Assembly (NCBI GenBank): GCA_964022665.1
Contig: CAXIDF010000015.1
Coordinates: forward strand, 1-64,000
Source: Haliea sp964022665
GTDB lineage: Bacteria > Pseudomonadota > Gammaproteobacteria > Pseudomonadales > Halieaceae
DNA length: 64,000 nt
Reading direction: 5' to 3'
Shown: piece by piece, positions 17,616 through 26,824 of the stretch
How positions within the stretch are numbered: position 1 is the stretch's first letter
How the letters are laid out: every line of letters starts with the position of its first letter
Notes under the pieces: model-generated
The model's input: the letters and a program-made list of their open reading frames with translations, nothing else
Told to the model about the DNA's origin: nothing
Database searches by the model: none
Translations under genes and position numbers: made by a program

Positions 17616-18554
17616 GTGCTGAAGCCTTACCATCTGTTATGGGGTTACCGCAAATGCGGTACGACGTCGTTGTGGAGCGTTCTGCGTGCCAATGGTGTCA
17701 TGGTGCCCGATTGGGATGAGTCCAATATCTGGCTGGTGCACCCGGACAGGTTCGAGGAAGTGTTCGAAGAACTCTGGGGGAAACGGATTGCTGACAGCCC
17801 GTATCTCGTTGATTTATCAACGCTTACTCATCTCACTTGTGTCGATATACCGGCTGTATTGGCAGGCTACGGGTATGAGCCTCACTATATAGTGTGTCAG
17901 CGAGAACCCGCTGACAGATGGGTTAGCGCTTTCCTGCACATGAGCGGGAAGGCGACAGATCACAGGGGGGCAAGAGCGTATATCGATTTCTATTCACGGT
18001 TCGCGGGCTTGGAGGTTCGCGATCTTCTGCTGCTGGAGCAAGATCTGATATCAAGAGATTTGCGGACGGGAAAGAAAAGTGCAAGTGGACTACTCACTCC
18101 AGACTACTTCAAGCAGCGTTATCCAGTGAGCTTCGAGTGTAGTACGAACCAGGTCGATTATCAGTTCCGCTACTTTGGAGAGAGCGTGGACATGTTGGAG
18201 AACATACCGACGCCTTGCAGCAGGCTGCAGCTGGAGGATTGGGAGAGTACCCGGCGCTGGATCACGCGAACCTTCGACATTGGCCAGCAGGTCATCTCGG
18301 TCCCGGCCGCAAACACCAGCGCGGTCAATGCCCTTTTGCATCGCCCTCTGCTGCAGCGGATTGGCGGGCTACTACCTCGCCAGTTGCGGCGTGGTGGCCG
18401 TGCATTGCTTGAAGCGGCCTGGAGGCCAGGCACTCTGCGTGCGCCGCTGGATACTGGCATAGAGAACGCGCTGCGAGAGATGGTAAGAGGAATGTTGCCC
18501 GCGTACTGTAAGCCTATCGGAAACCCGCCTGAGGGCAAGGAGGAACCGCGATGA
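17616..18554 (+). CDS. Sulfotransferase-like protein, divergent
   Basis: A second probable sulfotransferase. From GTG 17616 the 312-aa product starts LLWGYRKCGTTSLWSVLRAN, a P-loop-like PAPS-binding segment (KCGTTSL, residues 13-19) as in many sulfotransferases. A 3'-phosphate-binding-like CQREPADRWVSAF follows near residue 95. The rest is not similar to the preceding sulfotransferase by eye, so this is not a recent duplicate. It overlaps the FkbM methyltransferase start in ATGA. Function is an inference from two motifs and position. Confidence 0.68.
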   Translation: MLKPYHLLWGYRKCGTTSLWSVLRANGVMVPDWDESNIWLVHPDRFEEVFEELWGKRIADSPYLVDLSTLTHLTCVDIPAVLAGYGYEPHYIVCQREPADRWVSAFLHMSGKATDHRGARAYIDFYSRFAGLEVRDLLLLEQDLISRDLRTGKKSASGLLTPDYFKQRYPVSFECSTNQVDYQFRYFGESVDMLENIPTPCSRLQLEDWESTRRWITRTFDIGQQVISVPAANTSAVNALLHRPLLQRIGGLLPRQLRRGGRALLEAAWRPGTLRAPLDTGIENALREMVRGMLPAYCKPIGNPPEGKEEPR

Positions 18555-19351
18555 TCCTGGATGATCTCATCGCCGCACTGGTGGGCAGGTGGTTGCGCCG
18601 GAAACGACGTTCGCAGACCGGAGCGGGGCAGATGGTTGTGTTTTGCCCGGATACCATAGGCGACGCGATACTGATCAATGGATTCTACGAGCACAAGGAG
18701 TTGAATGCGCTCGCTGCCTGGCTGGCTGACGAACACCGGGACTGCCTGACTGCAACGGCCTTGGATGTTGGGGCCAATATCGGCAACCACACCCGGTATT
18801 TCTCCGGCCTGTTTGAGCATGTGATGTCGTTTGAACCCAATCCCGCTGCCTTCCGGTTGCTTAAGATCAATGTAGAGTCGTGTCGCAATACAGAGGTTTT
18901 CAATATCGGCCTGGGAGATCAGACGGCGGCGGCGAAAATGGTAGTGCCGGCGATGAATAGAGGTGGTGCACGGGTGACCGAGGAGGGCGGTCTTGCGGTG
19001 CAGCTAAAAGCACTGGACGAAGTTGACCTGCGTGGGCGCAGGATTGGTCTCATCAAGATTGATGTGGAGGGGTACGAAAACAAGGTGCTTCTGGGCGGAG
19101 AGCAGACTATCCGTGAACACCGTCCCATTGTAGCATTTGAAAGCCTGGCGAGCTCGGAAGGCCTGGAGATGGGCGGGCCTATTGCGACGCTGCAGCGTTT
19201 TGGCTACCGCCATTTTTTCTACGTTGGCGCGCCCGCGGGTCTGCGTCGTTCGCGTTTAACAGCTTGGTTAACGGTGTTTGCCCGGTTTCGCGTTAGACGG
19301 CTGGAGCGGCCACGAGGCTTGAGTTACCCCATGATTATTGCGGTCCACTGA
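18551..19351 (+). CDS. FkbM family methyltransferase
   Basis: SAM-dependent methyltransferase, likely O-methylating a sugar of the surface glycan. The 266-aa protein has motif I ALDVGANIGNHTRYFS, the acidic motif MSFEPNPAAFRLL, and IKIDVEGYENKVLLGGE, the FkbM hallmark. It overlaps the sulfotransferase-like gene by 4 bp. Sulfation plus methylation suggests a heavily decorated polymer. Confidence 0.85.
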   Translation: MILDDLIAALVGRWLRRKRRSQTGAGQMVVFCPDTIGDAILINGFYEHKELNALAAWLADEHRDCLTATALDVGANIGNHTRYFSGLFEHVMSFEPNPAAFRLLKINVESCRNTEVFNIGLGDQTAAAKMVVPAMNRGGARVTEEGGLAVQLKALDEVDLRGRRIGLIKIDVEGYENKVLLGGEQTIREHRPIVAFESLASSEGLEMGGPIATLQRFGYRHFFYVGAPAGLRRSRLTAWLTVFARFRVRRLERPRGLSYPMIIAVH

Positions 19352-19354
19352 CCA

Positions 19355-20335
19355 GTGAGGTCGGACGTCGCCTCGCGTAGGTCGCTGCCATCGACCGCCG
19401 ACGTCAGCGTAGTCATTCCCAGTTTCAATGCGGGGCTTCTTCTCTATCGGGCAATCAAGAGTGTGCTGGATCAAACTGTCTCCGTGGCTGAGATACTGGT
19501 AGTTGATGATGCGTCAACCGATGGTAGCGTGGCTCGTGCTCAAGCATATTTTCCCCAGATTCGAGTAATCAGCTTTACACATAATCGGGGGGTATCGGCC
19601 GCTCGAAACTGTGGTGCCGAGAATGCAAGGGGCCGCTGGATCGCGTTTCTCGATGCGGATGATCGCTGGCTACCGGAGAAAATTGCGTTGCAGACAGCGG
19701 GGTTGGAGCAATCCGGTGCCGACGTCTCCCTTGGAGGCTTTATCGATATTCGGGCCTCGAATACACATAGGTGGGGCCGGGCAGTAGTGCCAAGGCCTTT
19801 GCACGAAATGCTTGCCTACCCCATTCCTTTGAATACAAGCACACTGGTGCTTCGCAGATCCCTGTTCCTGGCCATCGGTGGCTACCGTAGCGAACTCACG
19901 CGAGGTGAGGATATTGAGTTCTATTATCGGCTCGCACTGAAAAAGCCGCTCTGTATATTCATCCAGAACCCCGTCTCTGAATACCACCATGACAACCCTG
20001 GGAGTCTCACGGCAGAGGCGAGTGCGCTGGTCGCCTATTCAATGCTCAAGACACTGCTATTGCGAGACGATGTGACGGCGGAATTTAATCTCAGGCGTGC
20101 GGTGTTGACCTCGGCGACAAGGCATATGCGTACCCGAGCCTACTCATTGTTGGGGCAGGATGTGGCCGTGAAATCGTTTGTTGACGACCTCTGTGCCACC
20201 GGCGAGAAGGCTGAGCTGAAGGTCTTGCGCTTACTGGTACGTCTGCCTCGTCCTTTCAGAGCGATTGGCGCGCGTGTCGCGTTGCTGCCAACACGTCTGC
20301 GGCAGGGGCGCCTGCCTGCGTGGGGCCGACGTTGA
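19355..20335 (+). CDS. Glycosyltransferase family 2
   Basis: Inverting GT-A glycosyltransferase using a nucleotide sugar. From GTG 19355 (3 bases after the previous stop) the 326-aa product shows VSVVIPSFNAGLLLYRAI, ILVVDDASTDGS, NRGVSAARNCGAENARGRW and the metal-binding DADD in IAFLDADDRWLPEK. An ED motif follows (RGEDIEFYYRLAL). It sits inside the coupled plus-strand run of glycan genes. Donor and acceptor are unknown. Confidence 0.88.
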   Translation: MRSDVASRRSLPSTADVSVVIPSFNAGLLLYRAIKSVLDQTVSVAEILVVDDASTDGSVARAQAYFPQIRVISFTHNRGVSAARNCGAENARGRWIAFLDADDRWLPEKIALQTAGLEQSGADVSLGGFIDIRASNTHRWGRAVVPRPLHEMLAYPIPLNTSTLVLRRSLFLAIGGYRSELTRGEDIEFYYRLALKKPLCIFIQNPVSEYHHDNPGSLTAEASALVAYSMLKTLLLRDDVTAEFNLRRAVLTSATRHMRTRAYSLLGQDVAVKSFVDDLCATGEKAELKVLRLLVRLPRPFRAIGARVALLPTRLRQGRLPAWGRR

Positions 20336-20343
20336 GCCAGCCC

Positions 20344-21582
20344 ATGGTGTTCAGTCGCCGGAAGCTGCTGATCGCAGCCTATCTGCTCTTGCAAACACTG
20401 TCGACGCTTACCGAGGGGCTCCAGACCGGAGCCATGGATGCTGCCGTCAATGCCGTGAATATTGTGTTTATAGTGCTGTTCGTGCTTTGGCAGCCGCGTT
20501 GCTCTTTACCACAGGTGAGGCGCATCAAGTTTATCGCCAGGTCGTTGGTGGTGTTGCTTGCAGTCCCCGCAGTATTGAGTCTGGTCTTGTCGGGGGAGAG
20601 CAGCCAGATTACCGGGGCGGCCAGAATCTGGCTCTGGGTCGAGTCGCTGCTGTTCGCGCTCGCCTGGTGCGACGATGCATCCAAGGCTGATTTTCTATTC
20701 AGTGTATTGCGCCGCTGTGCTTTCATGGTGCTGGTAGCTTTGCTGCTTTTCAACGTTTTCTCTTACGGAGAAACTGCTTACGGACTAGGGCATCTCTTTC
20801 TGGGTTCAATACTTAGCCTGCCAACCCTTTCGCTCTTTGTCCTTGCACTGTTGCTGGCGTTTCTGTACCCGAACGGCAAGCTTCTTCGGCTTTTCGGGTT
20901 CACGGCGCTCCTGATTCTCATTGCGCTGCTACTGAAGAGGTCGGTAGTTGTTGCAGCCCTTGTCGTACTGGCGGTTGGCTGGCAGAGCTTTTTTCCACGG
21001 ATTCGGTATCAGAGGCTTGTTTTCGCGTTCCTGGCGGTTGTAGTGGCAGTTATCTTCGCAGCAGATATGGTAGAGCAACTCCAATCCAGCGAGCTTGTGG
21101 CAGAGCGCTTCAGTGACATGAAGAAGCTGGAAGCAAGTGACGACCTACGCTATCTTGGCTCAGGACGCTTGCGACTGGTGGAAATGTGGTGGGGATATTA
21201 CGTATCTTCGTCCCTACCTGAAATGCTGCTCGGGCAGGTTGTCGGAAGCCCTTCCCAGGTTACAGGAATCCGCTATCTCGGTATGTCCTGGCCGATGCCA
21301 CACAACGATGCTCTGGATGTGCTCCTGCGCGGAGGACTGCTGGCCCTTATGGTCTACATTGCATTGTGGATTACGTTATACCGCGCGCTTGTGCGAACGC
21401 ATCCTGTCTGGACTGCCCACGACAAAATGGTGCAAACGATCGGACGGCTTGCGCTATTCGTGTATGTCATCCACATTCCGATTGGTGTGGTGACCAAGCT
21501 TCAGTTCATGACAGTGATTGTTTTGTACATTGGCGTGGCAATACGCGCTTCAATCGATGCACAGGTGCAGGGCAGACGATGA
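20344..21582 (+). CDS. O-antigen ligase/polymerase-like membrane protein (Wzy/WaaL type)
   Basis: Polytopic membrane protein of about ten to twelve hydrophobic segments with one larger periplasmic loop (around residues 250-330, LQSSELVAERFSDMKKLEA to GMSWPMPHNDALDVLL). The PHND segment in that loop, followed by a membrane helix, is characteristic of the Wzy_C/O-antigen ligase family. It would polymerise or ligate lipid-linked repeat units on the periplasmic side. I use ATG 20344, after the GT2 stop; GTG 20320 in the same frame is possible. Whether it is polymerase or ligase cannot be decided. Confidence 0.78.
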   Translation: MVFSRRKLLIAAYLLLQTLSTLTEGLQTGAMDAAVNAVNIVFIVLFVLWQPRCSLPQVRRIKFIARSLVVLLAVPAVLSLVLSGESSQITGAARIWLWVESLLFALAWCDDASKADFLFSVLRRCAFMVLVALLLFNVFSYGETAYGLGHLFLGSILSLPTLSLFVLALLLAFLYPNGKLLRLFGFTALLILIALLLKRSVVVAALVVLAVGWQSFFPRIRYQRLVFAFLAVVVAVIFAADMVEQLQSSELVAERFSDMKKLEASDDLRYLGSGRLRLVEMWWGYYVSSSLPEMLLGQVVGSPSQVTGIRYLGMSWPMPHNDALDVLLRGGLLALMVYIALWITLYRALVRTHPVWTAHDKMVQTIGRLALFVYVIHIPIGVVTKLQFMTVIVLYIGVAIRASIDAQVQGRR

Positions 21583-22964
21583 CGCCTGATCGAACACAGC
21601 GCAAGAGCAGGGGTGTTTTCGCGTCTCTCGACGGGTATTCTCGTCTCGTGGGCTTTGGCCTTGTATTACGTGTAATGCGCGCACTTCTGCAATTTATTAC
21701 CTACGGGCTGCTCGTCAGGTTATTGACGGTCCCGCAGTTTGGCGTCTACGCATTTCTTGCTGCCGTAATCCAGGTGGTATGTGTGCCGTCGCAGTTCGGT
21801 CTGCCGCAGCTGGTCCTGCGGGATGCCGCACGTCTTGTACTGTCAGGGGACAGCAATGCACTCGCGGCTCTTGCTCGCTGGGCACGGGGCGTATTTTTGC
21901 TGACCTCCTGCCTGGGTATGACTCTGGCAGGGCTTGGTCTTTACTTCCGTGCACCGTCCGCGGTCGGATGGTTGGATGTATGTGTAGCACTGATAATGGT
22001 GCCAGTGATCGGGCTGATCAACCTTCGGTCGTCGCAGTTGCGAGGAATGGGTTATGGAGCTCGCTCCCAGCTTGCCGAACTTTTCGTCGCTCCTTTGTTA
22101 TTCCTGCTGTGTGTTGTGGTGCTTTTCGCTGGACGAGGCGTTCTTGAAGCCCATGTAACATCCGTACTTGCAGTGCGGCTCCTTGCGTTGCTACTGGCAC
22201 TGATCGTGGCCAATCGCTTACTGCGAAGGGCGATCGACAACTTTGCGCCGCGTTATGCGAAGCAGGATGTCAGGTCTGCGCCAGAGACGGTGCCAGGATC
22301 ACTGGCGCGCCTGAAATCAAGTATGGTGTTTGGCGTCAGTGCCGGATTGTATGCGTTGAATACCAACTTTGACATATTGGCGATAGCCTATCTCAGCGGT
22401 GAGCATGAGGTGGCGATGTACAAAGTCGCTGCGCTGGTCGGCGGTGCCGTTGGCATGCTGATGCAATCCTTGAATGCGGCCATTGGGCCGGTGATTTCGC
22501 GTGAGTTAGCACTGGGTAATCCCGAAAAGCTGGAGCGACTTATTTATCGCCAGCTTCGTCAGCTATCCCTGGTCGTATTCGCGATGTTTCTCCTGCTGGC
22601 ATTTGCGGGAGATACCCTTCTGGCTTCAGCGTTCGGCTCTTCCTATGGCTCGTCCTACGACGCCATGTTACTGCTTGCGCTAGCCAGCGTTGTCAGTCTG
22701 GTCTTCGGGCCAGCGGGTTTGCTGCTCAACATGGGGGGGCATGAACAGCAGGCTCTTCGCGCTAGCCTAGTTGCCCTGATTACCAATATTGCGCTCAACT
22801 TGGTTTTGGTTCCACGGTTTGGATCGGGTGGGGCCGCGCTCGCAACACTTCTCGCCACACTGGTGTTCAATGTGATGCTATGGGGCTATGCCAAGCGACT
22901 GACGGACATCAATACCTTGGGTTGGCTGCGGCTTGGTGTGCTGCGTTGGCGCAGAGAGTCATGA
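21579..22964 (+). CDS. Polysaccharide flippase, Wzx/PST-like
   Basis: Predicted to flip polyprenyl-linked oligosaccharide across the inner membrane. Starting at ATG 21579 (ATGA overlap with the previous gene), the 461-aa protein has about twelve to fourteen membrane helices and PST-family features: an N-terminal GLVLRVMRALLQFITYGLLVR, VPQFGVYAFLAAVIQ, and a later NFDILAIAYLSGEHEVAMYKVA. Its stop lies 3 bases beyond the stop of the convergent membrane protein gene. It coexists with an ABC exporter in the same island. Confidence 0.84.
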   Translation: MTPDRTQRKSRGVFASLDGYSRLVGFGLVLRVMRALLQFITYGLLVRLLTVPQFGVYAFLAAVIQVVCVPSQFGLPQLVLRDAARLVLSGDSNALAALARWARGVFLLTSCLGMTLAGLGLYFRAPSAVGWLDVCVALIMVPVIGLINLRSSQLRGMGYGARSQLAELFVAPLLFLLCVVVLFAGRGVLEAHVTSVLAVRLLALLLALIVANRLLRRAIDNFAPRYAKQDVRSAPETVPGSLARLKSSMVFGVSAGLYALNTNFDILAIAYLSGEHEVAMYKVAALVGGAVGMLMQSLNAAIGPVISRELALGNPEKLERLIYRQLRQLSLVVFAMFLLLAFAGDTLLASAFGSSYGSSYDAMLLLALASVVSLVFGPAGLLLNMGGHEQQALRASLVALITNIALNLVLVPRFGSGGAALATLLATLVFNVMLWGYAKRLTDINTLGWLRLGVLRWRRES

Positions 22965-24371
22965 GTCTCGTTTGGTGCGAGACAATGCGATGACCACCCA
23001 GCACGCGGCTATTGGCGCAATGTATACCAGAGACCGGGACAAACTGGTGTGATCAATTGCGGAGCGCGCCGCTGTAAAAGCGTGGTAGCTATATGAGTAG
23101 AGAACCGCCAGCGCGACGCCAATTAGTTCTGGTCGAGCGAGTGACCGCCAGCGCTGGTGCACGATACACAGCACCGCTGTGCCCAGTGTCAATGGCACCA
23201 GAAGGTGCCAGTTTGCGTAAATGAAGAAAACCTCGGTGAACGGGGTCGCAACCGATACGTAGCCCAGCCTGTGATGCCAGATTTCACCTAGCCGCAATTC
23301 CGTTGCATTCCATTGCAGATGGCCGAGCCAGGGAAGTTTCAGCGAAAAACTCCAAAAGCCTGACATAACACCGTAGCTGAAAGCTGCCACGCAGAAGGTC
23401 AGCAGAATTGCTATCGACAGCCTGATATGAGCCTGCCGTATCAACACGGAAAACTGGCACACAATGATGATCGCGGCGAGGCCAAGTCCTGCATACTTCG
23501 TATCTATGCAGACCACTGCATAGATCAGGGCCAGCACTACCCACGCGAACCTTCGCTCCTGCTCATAGGCGGCAACGGCAAAGATGCCAAGGCTGAAGGT
23601 GAACGTTAGCCAGATATCCGCGTACCCAGCGAGCGCTGTATGCAGAGTGGTATACGGCATACTTGACACCATGTAGCAGGCGGCTAGCGCTACGAGGGGG
23701 CGAACGCCCAGTTGTTGCAGGTGTCCGTACACGGCGAGGCTGAGTGCGGCAAGTCCCATGACCCAAGGGAGGTTTACATTGGGCCACTGATAGCTGTTTG
23801 CGCCCAGCATCGACCAGAGATGAATGATGTTCGCGAACAGTCCGTGGGGGCGCTTTATTGAAGATAGCTCGGCAAAGAGCGCTTGATTGTCAAAAAACTG
23901 AATGGTTCGAGGGCCCCACGAATCCCAGGCATCCCAGGGGAATAAGGGGCGTAACAGAATTTCCTGTGCCACAAGATAGAATCGTAATCCAATGAGCAAG
24001 CACAATAATACGGCGACGAGCGTTGCCCACGCGGAGGTCTCGCGTCTCAGATTGTGATTTGTTGGTTCGTGCCGAGGTGTTCCTGTTCGGCGACGCCAAA
24101 GCATCAGGAGGGCTGAGCCCGCAGCCAGACCGGCAAGACACGCGGTAATGGGACCGAATGCCAAGGGAAGATTATTGGCGGAGAAGCTGCGAATAACCAG
24201 ACTGGTGAGGATCAGTCCGATCAGGTAACCATGTCCCAGCAGCACGCAGACGTGCCTCGGTGTTTGACCCAGCATCAGGCGCATTACGAGGGTGCCCAAA
24301 AACCATGGCAGCAAAATGCTGATCACGAGGCCGCTGGTGGAGGCCACTTCTGCGCCAGAAATGGCGCTCAT
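22959..24371 (-). CDS. Predicted membrane glycosyltransferase, GT-C-like
   Basis: A 470-aa protein with about eleven hydrophobic segments and an early periplasmic loop carrying acidic residues (LFPWDAWDSWGPRTIQFF, near residues 140-160). That arrangement is usual for GT-C enzymes that use polyprenyl-phosphate sugars. I do not recognise a specific family. It is transcribed opposite to the flippase and overlaps the start of the gene upstream of it (24368-24371, ATGA), so the two form an operon. It could add a side-branch sugar to the glycan; this is inference. Confidence 0.6.
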   Translation of the reverse strand: MSAISGAEVASTSGLVISILLPWFLGTLVMRLMLGQTPRHVCVLLGHGYLIGLILTSLVIRSFSANNLPLAFGPITACLAGLAAGSALLMLWRRRTGTPRHEPTNHNLRRETSAWATLVAVLLCLLIGLRFYLVAQEILLRPLFPWDAWDSWGPRTIQFFDNQALFAELSSIKRPHGLFANIIHLWSMLGANSYQWPNVNLPWVMGLAALSLAVYGHLQQLGVRPLVALAACYMVSSMPYTTLHTALAGYADIWLTFTFSLGIFAVAAYEQERRFAWVVLALIYAVVCIDTKYAGLGLAAIIIVCQFSVLIRQAHIRLSIAILLTFCVAAFSYGVMSGFWSFSLKLPWLGHLQWNATELRLGEIWHHRLGYVSVATPFTEVFFIYANWHLLVPLTLGTAVLCIVHQRWRSLARPELIGVALAVLYSYSYHAFTAARSAIDHTSLSRSLVYIAPIAACWVVIALSRTKRDS

Positions 24372-25687
24372 GGCTCTGTACCCGTTTTGCCGTCCTGTTC
24401 CTCACGCGCATGCACGCGGTAAAGCGCAGCTGGCCCCTTGGCGTAGATCAGGGTTTGCTCTCCGTTGGCTGCTAGTCCCATGGCCGTGAGCGGAGATGAG
24501 AGAAATTGTTGTAGTTCGCCTGTATCGGGCAGCAGAATCACATAGTCGTAGCGAGATCCCAACGCAAATTTCAGGTCACTTGCCACCGGCATCCAGGTTA
24601 TATGGTGTTCCGGTAACAAATGGTAACGCAGCCGCGAGGAATAGGCTCTCCCATGAGCGGGCGAACGTAGGACGGCGATGTTTTGCCGCTGATCGGGAAG
24701 ATACCGCTGTTTGATGGTGCTCGCAAATTCATACAGCTCGCCATCCCAGTCGGAAAGCTTGCGTTCATGCACCGACTTGTTGGCAAACAGCTGTCGAGAT
24801 TCATTGTGCTGCAGCACGAGTTTACGCGTCCATTCCATGTCCAGCGCCAGCCAGCCCAGTGCGACGACAGAGATAACCGCCAGGGCTTGCAGGTCGCGCG
24901 ACCTTTTTAAACGGCTCCATGAAAAAATGGGCATGAGCAACAGCACTGCGAGCATGGTCCACGCGGTAACCAACGGAGCCGGCGGAAGCAGAGCGTCTTT
25001 TACAGCGCCCCGATAGACATTAATAGAGCTTTGTGTCCAGACATTAAACATCTGCCATTCATTGAGGACAGCCTGCAATACTTCAACACGGCCAAAGGGT
25101 TCCATCACAACTTCGTCAAGCCGAACTACGTCACCCCGCAAGTCGCCGAATAGACCAACTGCCAGCTCGGTAACGGTTCCGCGCCACGCGTTCTCGCGCC
25201 GCAGGTTGTAAATCCCGCCACCTTGCCCCGCGTAACCTAACTCCATGATGTGGCGTTGCCCCGGATTCTTTGCGGTCTGCCAGAACAGCACAACGCGTAC
25301 ACCGGGGCTCAGACCCGAAGTGGTGATACGTAAAAACGGATAGGCATTGGCTTGGATGGGGTGACGGTAAACGAGTATCGCCTGCTTTTCGGGTTGGCCG
25401 GCGGCCAGTTTACTGATTGTTATGGCGGAGCCGTCAACGTCCGCCTCGCCGAACACGACCGGGTGGAAATGACTGCCTGGGATTATCCTCGCGGGCGCGC
25501 CTGATGCTGCGGACTGAAACTCGGGGTGAAACGTATTCACAAGGCCAGGGATGAGAAGAAAGATCAGTCCAGCACTCAACAGTAGGGCCGCGAGAGCTAG
25601 TCCAAGAGCCGCGAACACTGCCTTGTTACTAATTTTCTCTCTCAGGGCAGTGTGGGTGCCTGACAATTGAACGGAGTGCTTCTGCAT
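24368..25687 (-). CDS. Hypothetical membrane-anchored protein
   Basis: 439 aa, not recognised. One hydrophobic segment near residues 25-50 (AALGLALAALLLSAGLIFLLI) is followed by a probable periplasmic beta-rich domain (residues 60-220). Two further hydrophobic segments follow (about 238-255, MLAVLLLMPIFSW, and about 270-285), then a C-terminal domain of about 150 residues. It is coupled by ATGA to the GT-C-like protein and may act with it. It has its own extended -10 element upstream at 25719-25727. Confidence 0.55.
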   Translation of the reverse strand: MQKHSVQLSGTHTALREKISNKAVFAALGLALAALLLSAGLIFLLIPGLVNTFHPEFQSAASGAPARIIPGSHFHPVVFGEADVDGSAITISKLAAGQPEKQAILVYRHPIQANAYPFLRITTSGLSPGVRVVLFWQTAKNPGQRHIMELGYAGQGGGIYNLRRENAWRGTVTELAVGLFGDLRGDVVRLDEVVMEPFGRVEVLQAVLNEWQMFNVWTQSSINVYRGAVKDALLPPAPLVTAWTMLAVLLLMPIFSWSRLKRSRDLQALAVISVVALGWLALDMEWTRKLVLQHNESRQLFANKSVHERKLSDWDGELYEFASTIKQRYLPDQRQNIAVLRSPAHGRAYSSRLRYHLLPEHHITWMPVASDLKFALGSRYDYVILLPDTGELQQFLSSPLTAMGLAANGEQTLIYAKGPAALYRVHAREEQDGKTGTEP

Positions 25688-25718
25688 GGCGTGATTTCGG
25701 ACAGCCGGTATCCAACTG

Positions 25719-25727
25719 ATAATAGCA
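25719..25727 (-). promoter_or_regulatory. Extended -10 promoter (TGCTATTAT) for the two minus-strand membrane genes
   Basis: On the minus strand, TG-C-TATTAT lies about 30 bases before the start at 25687, inside the 77-bp gap after pdxA. No -35 is evident. Confidence 0.4.
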
Positions 25728-25764
25728 TCCTATCTGATTAAGCATGGATAGTGGGGCATGTCAG

Positions 25765-26817
25765 TCACATTCGGAGAGTGCTTGCCACCTTGACCAACTC
25801 GATAACCAACCCCAACGCCGCCCGCAAACTCCCGTCACTCGCCTGCCCGGTCCCCGCCAAATCCAGCGCCGTCCCATGGTCCACACTGGTCCTTACAATC
25901 GGCAACCCCAGCGTGATATTCACCGCATTGCCGAATCCGGCATACTTCAATACCGGCAGGCCCTGATCGTGGAACATGGCCAGGTAGGCATCCGCCTGCG
26001 CCAGCAACTTGGGGCTGAAGGCGGTATCGGCCGGCAACGGCCCGAGCAGGTGCATGCCGTCTGCTCGCAACTGCTCCAGCAGTGGTGTGATGATCTCGAT
26101 CTCCTCCCGCCCCAGGTGGCCACCTTCGCCGGCGTGGGGGTTGAGGCCCAACACCGCAATGCAGGGTTCGCGAATACCGAACTTGCCTTGCAGGTCTGTG
26201 TGCAGAATGCGCAGTGTGCGGGCCAGTGAATCGCGAGTGATTGCCGCGGGCACGTCAGCCAGTGGCAGGTGCGTGGTGGCCAGTGCCACGCGCAGCTCGC
26301 CGGCTGCGAGCAGCATCACCACCTGTGCTGTATGTGTTCTCGCCGCCAGAAATTCCGTGTGGCCGCTGAAGGGGATGCCTGCATCGTTGATGATCGACTT
26401 CTGTACCGGTGCGGTGACCATCGCGTTGAAGGCTCCAGTCAGGCAACCGTCCGCAGCAAGCTCCAGCGTTTCCACCACATAGGCGGCATTGTGGCGATCC
26501 AGAGTGCCGGGTGTTACGGGCGCTGCCAGGGTCGGAGCGATCAACCCCGTTGCATTCGCATGCGCAGCTTCCGGGCCGGTGTCGACCGCAGGCAATATAG
26601 TCAAAGTGCCTGCCGCCTGCTCTCTGGCAGGGGTCGAGAAGTCTGCCTGCTGCAGCGTGAGGGGCAAACCCAGCATTTGCGCTCGCTGGCGCAGAAGTTC
26701 CGGGTCGGCGATCACCACCAGTTCGGCGGGCCATGCCTGCTGCGCGATCATCGCGACAATGTCGGGCCCGATGCCCGCCGGCTCCCCGGCGGTGATGGCA
26801 ATTCTGGGGGTTGCCAC
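25765..26817 (-). CDS. pdxA: 4-hydroxythreonine-4-phosphate dehydrogenase PdxA
   Basis: Pyridoxal phosphate synthesis enzyme that oxidises 4-phosphohydroxy-L-threonine with NAD. The 350-aa protein starts PRIAITAGEPAGIGPDIVAMI, has SGHTEFLAART, VALATTHLPLADVP, LGLNPHAGEGGHLGREE and the metal histidine region MFHDQGLPVLKYAGF then RTSVDHGTALDLAG. It lies 7 bp downstream of surA on the same strand, the standard order. The expected next gene, rsmA, is displaced by the glycan island. Confidence 0.96.
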   Translation of the reverse strand: MATPRIAITAGEPAGIGPDIVAMIAQQAWPAELVVIADPELLRQRAQMLGLPLTLQQADFSTPAREQAAGTLTILPAVDTGPEAAHANATGLIAPTLAAPVTPGTLDRHNAAYVVETLELAADGCLTGAFNAMVTAPVQKSIINDAGIPFSGHTEFLAARTHTAQVVMLLAAGELRVALATTHLPLADVPAAITRDSLARTLRILHTDLQGKFGIREPCIAVLGLNPHAGEGGHLGREEIEIITPLLEQLRADGMHLLGPLPADTAFSPKLLAQADAYLAMFHDQGLPVLKYAGFGNAVNITLGLPIVRTSVDHGTALDLAGTGQASDGSLRAALGLVIELVKVASTLRM

Positions 26818-26824
26818 GCAGCGC

